Source: Halalkalirubrum salinum
GTDB taxonomy: Archaea; Halobacteriota; Halobacteria; Halobacteriales; Haloferacaceae
Assembly (NCBI RefSeq): GCF_005543295.1
Contig: NZ_SRSG01000024.1
Span: forward strand, 178,919-242,918
DNA length: 64,000 bases
Reading direction: 5' to 3'
The translations under genes were made by a program, and so were the position numbers. Within the stretch, counting starts at the first letter, position 1. Each line of letters opens with the position of its first letter. The notes under the pieces are model-generated. The model saw only the letters and a program-made list of their open reading frames with translations, did no database searches and was not told where the DNA came from. Below, one piece after another: positions 44,409-52,754 of the stretch.

Positions 44409-44811
44409 ACGATACCACCTCAGTTCTTCCGCGTCGTACGTCGTGTTGTGTCATGATCGTTGTCTCCAGCGGTTTGCTAGCGGTACTCCGATCGCGATCA
44501 TCCCGTTTCCGGGGCGATCAAGGGGTCATGTCACGCTCCCCGGTATCGACGCGACGATCGCATCTCGGCGATACGTCGTTCGTAGGCCGTGTTCTCGTGT
44601 GTCGTGACACACAACCTCACCCGGTACCAGTAATTACACCGTAATAAATCTATGGCATATAGTGCCCGATTAATCGTTTAATATGTTTAAAACAGCGGCA
44701 CAGTGAACACAAACCCCCAAAAGCTACAGGAGGTATGGTCAAATTAACCAGGGTATGGACAAATCAACACCAAAGCGGACACCTAAGTTTATACAATCCC
44801 TATAACGCGTA
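44409..44811. other. Divergent 403-base intergenic region
   Basis: No gene. The left half is the upstream region of the BCCT gene. The right half is AT-rich and contains the 17-base direct repeat (44732-44768) and a TATA-like TTTATA at 44788-44793 for the zinc-ribbon gene. Confidence 0.5.
44732..44768 (+). promoter_or_regulatory. Two 17-base direct repeats, 20-base period
   Basis: GGTATGGTCAAATTAAC (44732-44748) and GGTATGGACAAATCAAC (44752-44768) differ at two bases. The 20-base period equals about two helical turns, so a dimeric regulator could bind both on one face. They end 20 bases before the TATA-like box of the zinc-ribbon gene. Confidence 0.55.
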
Positions 44812-45228
44812 ATGACCGATATGTTACGTGTCGTGTTTCAGAACTGCCGGAAGGCATTAAACGCTGCAGCCCAGCCCCTTCGGGCGGATTCCGAGATGGC
44901 GAACCTGACACTCGCAATCCCAGACGTTCACAACACAACAACCGACGGTGATGTCGGTTGGACCAACCGTCCGCCAGCACTGGTGGCATGCCCACAGTGT
45001 ACCGCTGAGATCTACCAGAAAGACTCCCGAGATTCTATCGACTGCACCCGCTGTACAGCTAATCGCCCCGCAAACGAGTTCTCTGATCTGGAGTTGATTG
45101 CGCTCGTCTGTCCATCGTGTGGCGATCACATGAAGCACGGTCGACGCCATCCCCAGCAGTTTGACGTTCCAGAGTGGGCAACCTGCCCAAACTGCTCGTA
45201 CCACTGGGAGTTCGACCACATGTTTTGA
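44812..45228 (+). CDS. Zinc-ribbon protein
   Basis: 138 residues. Three pairs of CxxC (CPQC, CTRC, CPSC) plus CPNC near the C-terminus suggest two zinc ribbons, about residues 60-84 and 100-132. The N-terminal 55 residues are less ordered. It resembles haloarchaeal zinc-ribbon proteins of unknown role. TTTATA lies about 20 bases before the ATG. Upstream direct repeats suggest regulated transcription. Confidence 0.75.
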   Translation: MTDMLRVVFQNCRKALNAAAQPLRADSEMANLTLAIPDVHNTTTDGDVGWTNRPPALVACPQCTAEIYQKDSRDSIDCTRCTANRPANEFSDLELIALVCPSCGDHMKHGRRHPQQFDVPEWATCPNCSYHWEFDHMF

Positions 45229-45278
45229 TCACGTCCGGTTGACGGTCGTTTTTTAATCCCGGGACGCACGTATCCAGT

Positions 45279-45437
45279 ATGAACATCCCTGCAACCGTCG
45301 CGGCACTCGTCGCAGTCGCGTTTTTTGCAATCGCGTTGTTTTTTATGTCGGTCAGCAACTACGGCGTGGCAGGATTCAGCTTTCTCGCAGCAAGTATGAC
45401 GATCTATTTCCGCGAGCAGCGACTCGTCGGGCAGTAG
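45279..45437 (+). CDS. Small membrane protein (52 aa)
   Basis: 52 residues from ATG 45279: MNIPATVAALVAVAFFAIAL start, two hydrophobic helices separated by SVSNYG, and a charged end REQRLVGQ. A TTTTTTAA run at about 45249-45256 sits at the leaderless distance. It follows the zinc-ribbon gene by 50 bases on the same strand. The family is not recognised. Confidence 0.6.
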   Translation: MNIPATVAALVAVAFFAIALFFMSVSNYGVAGFSFLAASMTIYFREQRLVGQ

Positions 45438-45465
45438 GGCAGGGAAAATCTGAGTTGCCGAGCGT

Positions 45466-45906
45466 TCACTCGTCGATTTGCATCCGCTGCGTGATGACCG
45501 GTACATTCGACGTCCGGACGACCTTGTCGGTCGTCCCGCCGAGCAAGTTCCCCAGTCGACCACGATACGCCGAGGCGATGACGATCGCATCAGCACCGTG
45601 TTTGTCAGCCTGCTCGACGATCTGTTCGCTCACCGACCCTGGCACAATCGACGTCTCGCAGTCGACGCCAAGTTCTGCGGCGGTCTCTGTGAGTTCGGCC
45701 ATCTTCTTCTCGCCATACTCGCGGTATTCTTTGCGGAGTTGCTCTTCATCATCCCGAAGCGCGACGGCCCGTGGCGCGCCCGGAAGATCCATCACGTAGA
45801 GGCCATGTATCGATGCATCGAGCGATGCCGCCAGTTTAATTCCGTGGTCAGCCCCTTTCTTCGCTTCGTCGCTGCCGTCGTATGGTATCAGTAGCTTATC
45901 GTACAT
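45466..45906 (-). CDS. Universal stress protein (UspA family)
   Basis: 146 residues from ATG 45906. The MYDKLLIPYDGSDEAKKGADHGIKLA start, HGADAIVIASAYRGRLGNLLGGTTDKVVRTSNVPVI and conserved glycines form the ATP-binding Usp signature. It is probably a single-domain nucleotide-binding dimer of stress response. It lies 84 bases downstream of the threonine dehydratase gene on the same strand. Confidence 0.93.
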   Translation of the reverse strand: MYDKLLIPYDGSDEAKKGADHGIKLAASLDASIHGLYVMDLPGAPRAVALRDDEEQLRKEYREYGEKKMAELTETAAELGVDCETSIVPGSVSEQIVEQADKHGADAIVIASAYRGRLGNLLGGTTDKVVRTSNVPVITQRMQIDE

Positions 45907-45990
45907 TGTCTCCAACCCATCTGATGCGCACGACCGCTCAATATATAAAAGTCCGCTCGATAACGACGAAATCTGCCACCGTTCAGCGCG

Positions 45991-47244
45991 TTACAGCGAC
46001 GTGGTATTCTCGACGCTGTAGCCGGATGCCGACACCGAGTCGATGATTGACGCGGCGTGTTCAGCCCCACTTGACTCAACGGTAAACACCAGGTATGCCT
46101 CGCCTATCTCGAGATCTTCGACCGATCGGTCGTGGCGAACGTCGCGAATGTTCGCACCCTCGTCGGCGATAATTCCCGAGATATACTCCATTTGGCCGGG
46201 TCGATCGTCGATACGAACCCGAAGCTGCAACAGCTGTTGGCGCTCGGTGAGCGCGTGAACCAATACTGTTTGGAGGCGTGTCATGTCGAGGTTGCCGCCA
46301 CAAAGCAGCGGCATCACGGTCTCGTCGGACACGTCGAGGTCGTCGCTCAAAATCGCCGCGACCGACGCCGCGCCCGCACCCTCGACAACCTGCTTGGCGC
46401 GTTCGAGCAACAAGAGGATCGCCTGGGCAATTTGGGTATCGCTTACGGTGACGATCTCGTCGACATTCGCCTGGATAATCTCGAGCGTCGCCTCGGAGAT
46501 ACCCCCGGTTGCGATGCCATCAGCGATCGTGTTCACCTCGTCGAGCGTCACCGGAATTCCCTTATCGAGGCTCTTGTGGATCGTCTCCGCGCCGGTCGCT
46601 TGCACGCCGACGACGCGAGTCTCCGGCGAGAGGTGTTTGATTGCGGTCGAGATCCCGCTGATGAGCCCGCCGCCGCCGATCGGGACGACAATAGTGTCGG
46701 CCTTTGGGCAGTCGTGATACATCTCGATTCCGAGCGTGCCCTGTCCAGCGATGATATCCGTGTCGTCGTATGCGTGGACAAACTCAGCGTCAGATTCTTC
46801 GACGGCCTCCTTGGCGTGCGCCATCGTCTCCTGGAAGTCCTTGCCGACGAGTTCGACGGTCGCGCCGTACCCGCGGGTCGCATCAACCTTCGCCTGTGGG
46901 GCGTTTTCGGGCATATAGATCGTCGAGTCCGCGCCGCACTTCGTGGCCGCGAGTGCAACACCCTGCGCGTGGTTGCCCGCGCTGGCAGCGATGAACTCGG
47001 TGACGCCGTTTTCGACATCCTGACTGATCTTGTTGTACGCCCCGCGCGTCTTGAACGAGCCAGTCCACTGGAGGTGTTCCATCTTGAGATACACCTCTCC
47101 GCCAACGAAGTCATCGAGCGAGGAGCTGCGCTCGATCGGCGTCTCCTTGACGACACTCTCGTCGTCGAGTCGTTCGCGGGCCCGCTCGATGTCCACGTAC
47201 GTGACTGGCAGCCCAGATGAGTCTTCAGATGCCATCTCGATCAC
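45991..47244 (-). CDS. ilvA: Threonine/serine ammonia-lyase with ACT domain
   Basis: 417 residues from the GTG at 47244; an ATG at 47235 is the alternative. The PLP lysine is Lys65 in TGSFKTRGA, the phosphate loop is PIGGGGLISG, and the substrate loop is ASAGNHAQG. The C-terminal 85 residues form an ACT domain for allosteric control. The enzyme deaminates threonine to 2-oxobutanoate or serine to pyruvate. The GTG overlaps the stop of the dimethylglycine dehydrogenase-like gene (GTGA). That coupling suggests serine as an important substrate, as the end of glycine degradation (inference). Confidence 0.93.
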   Translation of the reverse strand: MIEMASEDSSGLPVTYVDIERARERLDDESVVKETPIERSSSLDDFVGGEVYLKMEHLQWTGSFKTRGAYNKISQDVENGVTEFIAASAGNHAQGVALAATKCGADSTIYMPENAPQAKVDATRGYGATVELVGKDFQETMAHAKEAVEESDAEFVHAYDDTDIIAGQGTLGIEMYHDCPKADTIVVPIGGGGLISGISTAIKHLSPETRVVGVQATGAETIHKSLDKGIPVTLDEVNTIADGIATGGISEATLEIIQANVDEIVTVSDTQIAQAILLLLERAKQVVEGAGAASVAAILSDDLDVSDETVMPLLCGGNLDMTRLQTVLVHALTERQQLLQLRVRIDDRPGQMEYISGIIADEGANIRDVRHDRSVEDLEIGEAYLVFTVESSGAEHAASIIDSVSASGYSVENTTSL

Positions 47245-49802
47245 CTGATCAGTTTATCGCGGCCAGGGTCGAAGAGTGGTTCGTCGCGGATCGTCGCGTC
47301 GTAGCGCTCGCCTTCACACAACACTTCCACATCGGTCCCAGCCTCCGCGTACTCCGCTGGAACGTATGTGTACGCGATCGACTCGCCGATCGAGTAGCCG
47401 AAGTCTGCGGCCTGGACGTAGCCGATCGCTTCGCCGTCTTTCAATACCGGCCGACCACTCATGAGGATATCCGTCGAGTCGTCGAGCGTGAGCGGGGTGA
47501 TCCGGCTGTCGATTCCTGCTGCCTTGGCGGCTTCGAGTGCCTCCTTGCCGATGAAGTCGGTGTCCAGATCGACCGCGAACGGCAGCCCTGCCTCGTATGG
47601 ATTCGAGTCGGTGTCAATGTCTGTTCCCCACAGGCGATAGCCCTTTTCGAGACGCATGGATTCGAGCGCGCCGCCGCCCATCGGCCGAACGTCGAGGTCC
47701 TGTCCGGCCTCCCACAGCGTCTCCCAGAGTTGTGCGCCGTACTCGACAGGAGCCCACAGCTCCCAGCCGAGTTCACCGACGTAGGAGACCCGCAGCGCAA
47801 TGACAGGCACCTCGCCGACGTAGATTTGTTTCGCGCGGAAGTACGGGAAGCCGCTGTTCGAGAGATCGGCGTCAGTACAGCGCTGCAACAGAAGTCGAGA
47901 CTTCGGACCCCACAGCCCGATCGTACTCTTTGCGCCCTCCTCGATCGTCACTGACACTGTCTCTGGGGCGTGCTCTTTCAGCCACTCGCCGTGGATGCCC
48001 GGCGAGTTACCGCCACCGGTGGTCACCATGTACTCGTTCTCCTCAAGACGGACGACAGTGATGTCCGCAAGGATGCCGCCACCCTCGTTGAGAAGCAACG
48101 AGTAGCGGACCTGTCCGATATCAATGTCCACGTCGTTGCTGCAGACTCGCTGGAGGAACGCCGCGCTGTCAGGGCCCTCAATTATGATCGAACTGAACGA
48201 AGTCATGTCGAACATCGACACGTGCTCGCGCGTGTGAAGGTGTTCTGCACCCTCGATCGCCGATCGGTTCACGCCCTGCCAGCCCTCCTGTTCGGGGATT
48301 TCGTCGGCGTAGCGGTCGACGAGGTCGGCATTCGACTCGTACCACTGTGGCGTCTCCCAGCCGCCGCCCTGGTAGAACTCCGCGCCGAGGTCGGCCTCGT
48401 GAGAATAGAACGGACTCCGGCGGAGGCCGCGGTGCTCGGTCGCCTGCCAGCGCGGTTCGACGATACTGTATACCTGTTCGTAGCGCTTTGCGCCGCGATC
48501 GACGAAGTAGTCTTTCTCGCCAGCGTGCGGCTCGAACCGCCGGACGTGGACGCCGCCGGTGTCGACCGGTCCGGAGGGCAGTCGTGGCGTGCCGTTTTCC
48601 ATCCACTCGGCGAGGATGCGACCGTAGCCGCCCGAATGGGTCCACCAGATCGCAAGCGCACTCCACAGCCCCGAAACCTGTGCGGTCTCGCCGATCGCCG
48701 GCATCCCGTCGGGCGTGAAGACGAAGATTCCGTTTTCGGTAACCTCGTAGTCGACATCTGCCGTCGTCGGCAGGAGTTCGTCGAAGGCCTGTTTCGCGGA
48801 CTTGTCGCGGCCACGGTGTGTCGGTTGCGTCCAGTGTTCTTCGGTAAATCCGCGGACAGACGCTTGTCTGTCGTCGCTGTTGGTTCCCATGTCGTCGGGA
48901 TCGACAGAGAGCGTTTCGTGGTTGTACGAGCCCATCCCGAGACGATCGCCGTGGGTCCGGAAGTACAGCGAGTGGTCCTGGTCGCGGCCGACCGGCTGGT
49001 GTGGGCCTTCGCTCATCGCTTCCTGGATGTCGCGGTTGCCCGGCACGTCGAGTCCAGTCGTATTATTTCCCATCGAGGAGCCGGCACCGGCCAGCTCTTC
49101 GAGCGGCTCAGTCACGACGTACTGGTGTTCGACCGGAGCGATCGGCAGATCGACGCCCGCGAGCTGGCCGGTCTGGTAGCCCCAGTTGTTCGTGGCCATC
49201 ACGCAGCGATCGCAGTCGATCCGTCCCTTGTTTGTCTCGATTGCCTGGACTTCTCCGCCGGCGGTAACGATGTCCGTGACTTCGGTGTCGCCGACGAACG
49301 TCGCCGGGGTCTGCTCGATGTACCACTGCAGTGCCCCAATGCCGTCGACCCGGCCGTCGGTTGGCGAGTAGTAGCCGCCAAGAATCTCGTCTTCGTCGAC
49401 GAGCGGCAGGTGCTCTGTCACCTCCTCGGGCGACAGCAACTGTGGGTCAGGAAGCCCGTAGGCGGTTGCGTTCTCGACACGCCGTTCGAGGAAGTCCATT
49501 CGGTCCTCGCTGCGAGCGACTTCGATGCCGCCGACCTCGTCGTAGACACCGGCATCTGCCAGCAGTCGGCTAGTATAGTAGGCCGCCTTCGTCTGGATCT
49601 TCGACGGGGAGGTTTGGAACATGATTCCCGGTGCGTGGACCGACGAGCCGCCCGTGACCGGCAGGGGGCCCTGATCGACCACGACAATGTCCTCCGCGCC
49701 GAGTTCGCTCAAATGATAGGCGACGCTGCAACCGACCGCACCCGCGCCGATGATTACCGTCTCCGCGTTCTGTGGTAGCTCTGTCGTGCTCATTTCACTC
49801 AT
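47241..49802 (-). CDS. Dimethylglycine/sarcosine dehydrogenase-type flavoprotein with GcvT domain 1
   Basis: 853 residues. The N-terminal FAD domain (GAGAVGCSVAYHL, residues 19-31) is followed by GGSSVHAPG, in which His56 aligns with the covalent flavin histidine of dimethylglycine dehydrogenase. The DAO-type domain runs to about 395. The C-terminal half is a GcvT fold: WKARF-type boundary replaced by QGVNRSAIEGAEHL, then FNDITSFSS-like MFDMTSFSS, LLNEGGGILADITV, SYVGELGWELWAP and a GcvT-C barrel ending near 845. The pair oxidises an N-methyl group and passes it to THF. The exact substrate (betaine derivative, dimethylglycine or sarcosine) is unknown. Confidence 0.9.
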   Translation of the reverse strand: MSEMSTTELPQNAETVIIGAGAVGCSVAYHLSELGAEDIVVVDQGPLPVTGGSSVHAPGIMFQTSPSKIQTKAAYYTSRLLADAGVYDEVGGIEVARSEDRMDFLERRVENATAYGLPDPQLLSPEEVTEHLPLVDEDEILGGYYSPTDGRVDGIGALQWYIEQTPATFVGDTEVTDIVTAGGEVQAIETNKGRIDCDRCVMATNNWGYQTGQLAGVDLPIAPVEHQYVVTEPLEELAGAGSSMGNNTTGLDVPGNRDIQEAMSEGPHQPVGRDQDHSLYFRTHGDRLGMGSYNHETLSVDPDDMGTNSDDRQASVRGFTEEHWTQPTHRGRDKSAKQAFDELLPTTADVDYEVTENGIFVFTPDGMPAIGETAQVSGLWSALAIWWTHSGGYGRILAEWMENGTPRLPSGPVDTGGVHVRRFEPHAGEKDYFVDRGAKRYEQVYSIVEPRWQATEHRGLRRSPFYSHEADLGAEFYQGGGWETPQWYESNADLVDRYADEIPEQEGWQGVNRSAIEGAEHLHTREHVSMFDMTSFSSIIIEGPDSAAFLQRVCSNDVDIDIGQVRYSLLLNEGGGILADITVVRLEENEYMVTTGGGNSPGIHGEWLKEHAPETVSVTIEEGAKSTIGLWGPKSRLLLQRCTDADLSNSGFPYFRAKQIYVGEVPVIALRVSYVGELGWELWAPVEYGAQLWETLWEAGQDLDVRPMGGGALESMRLEKGYRLWGTDIDTDSNPYEAGLPFAVDLDTDFIGKEALEAAKAAGIDSRITPLTLDDSTDILMSGRPVLKDGEAIGYVQAADFGYSIGESIAYTYVPAEYAEAGTDVEVLCEGERYDATIRDEPLFDPGRDKLIR

Positions 49803-49821
49803 ACGGAGTAACTGTCACTAT

Positions 49822-49829
49822 CGTAAATA
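49822..49829 (-). promoter_or_regulatory. TATA-like box of flavoprotein 1
   Basis: The minus strand reads TATTTACG, 20-27 bases before the ATG at 49802, which fits a leaderless mRNA. The surrounding CTAT-tttacg-ATAG is a small inverted repeat. Confidence 0.4.
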
Positions 49830-50028
49830 GGCTGGTGCTGTGATCGATCTCGCACGCACGAGACCGCCGGACAGCGGTTATTGATACGGCATACTCCGGG
49901 TGTTTAATATTGCCGCCGACCCGGGAGATACTCTTGCCGCTCAATGATGTGGAAGGCCAACACGAAACTCAACCAATCAGATAGTTGAATAAAAGAGAGT
50001 GTGCTTGGATCGACAGGCTACGAGCCAG

Positions 50029-52605
50029 CTAGACGAGCGGTTCCTCGCGGACAGTCGCCGCGTACCGATCGCCCTCGTAGAGAATCTCGACCTCCGTTCC
50101 TGGCTCGGCATCCTCCGGCGGCAGGTACGTGTAGGCGACGCACGCACCGACGCTGTAGCCGTACTCGGCACTGTGGACGTAGCCGATCGACTCGTCCTCA
50201 CCGGGACGGAACACCGGCCGGTGTGAGAGGATCGTTGCCTCCTCGTCGTCGAGTGTGAGACAAGCGACCTTGTGGGTGATGTTGTCACCCGCTGCCGCCG
50301 AGGCAACGGCGTCCTTGCCGATGAAGTCGGTGTCGAGATCGACCGCCCAGCCGAGGCCGGCCTCGTATGGGTTGTGCTCGGTGTGTAGATCCGCGCCCCA
50401 CAGCCGGAATCCCTTCTCGATCCGGAGAGAGTTGAGCGCGCCGCTGCCGTACGGACGAATGTCGTACTCCTCGCCGGCCGCCAGTATGTGCTCCCAGAGC
50501 CGTTCGCCATACTCCGAAGGCGTGTACAGCTCCCAGCCAAGCTCGCCCGCGTAGGAGACTCTAAGCGCAGTGACTGGGACGTTCTTGACAAAGAACTGCT
50601 GGCTCGTGAAGAATGGGAACGCCTCATCGGAGAGATCCACGTCAGTCACCTTCGAGAGCACCTTTCGGGCATCCGGGCCGGTGCAGACCATCGCGGCCAT
50701 ACTCGATGTGACGTCGTTGACGACGACTCCGTCAGGAGCGTTCTCGCGCACCCACGCAACGTGGTTGTTGCCGACCTCTCGGCCTGTCGTGAGGACGAGA
50801 TAGCGATCCTCGTCGGTGCGGGTGACGGTAATGTCTGCGCGCACGCCCCCACCTTCGTTACACATCAGGGTGTATTTGACCTGTCCCTCGTCGAGGTCCA
50901 TGTCTCCCGTGCAGAGGCGCTGGAGGAACTCACCGGCCTCTGCGCCGATGACCTCCATCTTGTTGAACGCGGTCATGTCGTGCAGCCCAACGGCCTCGCG
51001 AACGTGGATCGCCTCGGCGCCTTCGATCGGCGACCAGTACTTCGCTTCCCATCCCTCTCTGTCAGGGATGCGATCGGCGTACTTCGAGACGAGATCCGCG
51101 TTGGAGTCGAACCAGTGGGGCTCCTCCCAGCCAGCTTCGGCCCATAGCTCGGCGTCGTACTGCTTGTGGCTGTGGTACATCGGCGTCCGCCGGATATCCC
51201 GTTGGTGCTCCGTCCACACCCACTTCGGGTGCATGATGTTGTAGACGATACGGTACTCTTCGGCACCGATATCGCGGGCGAAATCCCAGCTGCCCTCGTG
51301 GGCGTCGAAGCGGTTTACGTCGCAGTGACCCACGTCGATCGGTCCGTCATCAAGCTGTGGGACGCCGTTTACCATCCACTCGGCGAGCGCTTTTCCAGCA
51401 CCGCCGGCGTGGGTGACCCAGATCGCGGCTGCGGTCCACAGGCCGTCGTATTTTTCGACCGGACCCATCACTGGCAACCCATTTGGTGATTCGGCGAACA
51501 TCCCGTTGTACTTGAATTCGAGTTCCTTGCCCGCAGTGGCCGGTAGCAGTTCGTCACTGGCCTGCCGCGGCGCTTTGTCTGGGCGATCGGGATGGGTCGC
51601 GTTGTCCATGTGGTAGTCGGTGAACTCGTGGACCGATCCCTGTTCGCCGTCCGGATCGTTGCCGCCGAGCTCCATCGGGTCGGGGACGATCGGATCGTGG
51701 TTGTACGAGCCGATCCCATAGGAATCACCGTGCGTCCGGAAATACATCGCGTTGTCCTGGTCTCGGAGAATTGGCCGATCGGGGCCGACGAGCAGCCGTT
51801 TTGCCTTCTCCCCGGAGACGTTCTCGTAGTTTTCGAACAGTGGATGATTCGTGATGTCGACAGCGTTCTCAGCCATCTCATCGAGCGACTCGGTCATCGT
51901 GTACTGGTGTTCGACCGGTGTCACGGGCAGGTGTACGTCGAGCTTTTCGCCGAGTTGGCGCGCCCAGATGTTCGTCGCAACGACGACGTCGTTGCACTCG
52001 ATCGTTCCGTTTTCGGTCACGACCGCGGTAACTGAGTCGCCTGCGGTTTCGACATCCGTGGTCCGTGTGTGCGGGACAAAGGTTGCGCCGTTTGCGATCG
52101 CCTCGCGGGCGAGCGCGTCGCAGGCGACGACACCCGAGACCTGGCCGTCCGTCGGCGAGTAGTAGCCGCCGAGGATTGTGTCCGGATCCACCAAGGGCAG
52201 GTGCTCTGTCACCTCCTCGGGCGAGAGGATCTGTGGGTCTTCGATTCCCCACGCGTGGGCGTGTTCAACCCGGCGCTGGAGGAAGTCCATGCGTTCTTCG
52301 GTGCGGGCAACTTCGATCCCGCCGACTTCGTTGTACGCCTGGTGGCCGTCCGCACCCTCGAGTTGGCTGTAGAGCTTTCGGCTGTAGTTCGCAAACTGGC
52401 TGAGCTCTTTCGACTCTGCAGTTTGGAACATGATTCCGGGCGCGTGCGTCGAGGAGCCGCCCGTCGTCGGCATCGGTCCCTGATCGACGACGACGACGTC
52501 TTCGCGGCCAAGTTGGGTGAGCTGGTAGGCGACGTTACAGCCGACGATACCGGCACCGACGACCACTGTGTCTGCTGTCTCTGGCAGAGTCTCTGTTGAA
52601 TCCAT
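50029..52605 (-). CDS. Dimethylglycine/sarcosine dehydrogenase-type flavoprotein with GcvT domain 2
   Basis: 858 residues from ATG 52605; the open frame extends 149 codons further, but that part lies over the divergent deacylase gene. It is a close paralogue of flavoprotein 1: GAGIVGCNVAYQL, GGSSTHAPG with His54 at the covalent-FAD position, LPLVDPDTILGGYYSPTDG, then the GcvT half with LMCNEGGGVRADITV, SYAGELGWELYTP and a GcvT-C domain. It is separated from flavoprotein 1 by 230 bases, so each probably has its own promoter. Duplication may have allowed the two to specialise for successive demethylations, for example dimethylglycine and sarcosine (inference). Confidence 0.9.
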   Translation of the reverse strand: MDSTETLPETADTVVVGAGIVGCNVAYQLTQLGREDVVVVDQGPMPTTGGSSTHAPGIMFQTAESKELSQFANYSRKLYSQLEGADGHQAYNEVGGIEVARTEERMDFLQRRVEHAHAWGIEDPQILSPEEVTEHLPLVDPDTILGGYYSPTDGQVSGVVACDALAREAIANGATFVPHTRTTDVETAGDSVTAVVTENGTIECNDVVVATNIWARQLGEKLDVHLPVTPVEHQYTMTESLDEMAENAVDITNHPLFENYENVSGEKAKRLLVGPDRPILRDQDNAMYFRTHGDSYGIGSYNHDPIVPDPMELGGNDPDGEQGSVHEFTDYHMDNATHPDRPDKAPRQASDELLPATAGKELEFKYNGMFAESPNGLPVMGPVEKYDGLWTAAAIWVTHAGGAGKALAEWMVNGVPQLDDGPIDVGHCDVNRFDAHEGSWDFARDIGAEEYRIVYNIMHPKWVWTEHQRDIRRTPMYHSHKQYDAELWAEAGWEEPHWFDSNADLVSKYADRIPDREGWEAKYWSPIEGAEAIHVREAVGLHDMTAFNKMEVIGAEAGEFLQRLCTGDMDLDEGQVKYTLMCNEGGGVRADITVTRTDEDRYLVLTTGREVGNNHVAWVRENAPDGVVVNDVTSSMAAMVCTGPDARKVLSKVTDVDLSDEAFPFFTSQQFFVKNVPVTALRVSYAGELGWELYTPSEYGERLWEHILAAGEEYDIRPYGSGALNSLRIEKGFRLWGADLHTEHNPYEAGLGWAVDLDTDFIGKDAVASAAAGDNITHKVACLTLDDEEATILSHRPVFRPGEDESIGYVHSAEYGYSVGACVAYTYLPPEDAEPGTEVEILYEGDRYAATVREEPLV

Positions 52606-52634
52606 ATGGCTAATTCGTGGTCGTGGTGGCGGGC

Positions 52635-52642
52635 GAATATAC
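52635..52642 (-). promoter_or_regulatory. TATA-like box of flavoprotein 2
   Basis: The minus strand reads GTATATTC, 30-37 bases before the ATG at 52605, giving a short leader of about 5-10 bases. This supports the internal start over the longer open frame. Confidence 0.5.
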
Positions 52643-52754
52643 CTGTCGCCGATTGAGGCTGTTACACAACGTTTCCTGCTGTTGGTACGATATGGTTCCG
52701 AGCGCGACGTACCGATCTCCCGAGCTTTTTGTCGGTCGGGCACCCCGAACTGAT

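Noticed and set aside
47970..49778. 602-codon plus-strand frame opposite flavoprotein 1
   Set aside because: Shadow of a GC-rich coding strand; no domain and an un-haloarchaeal composition.
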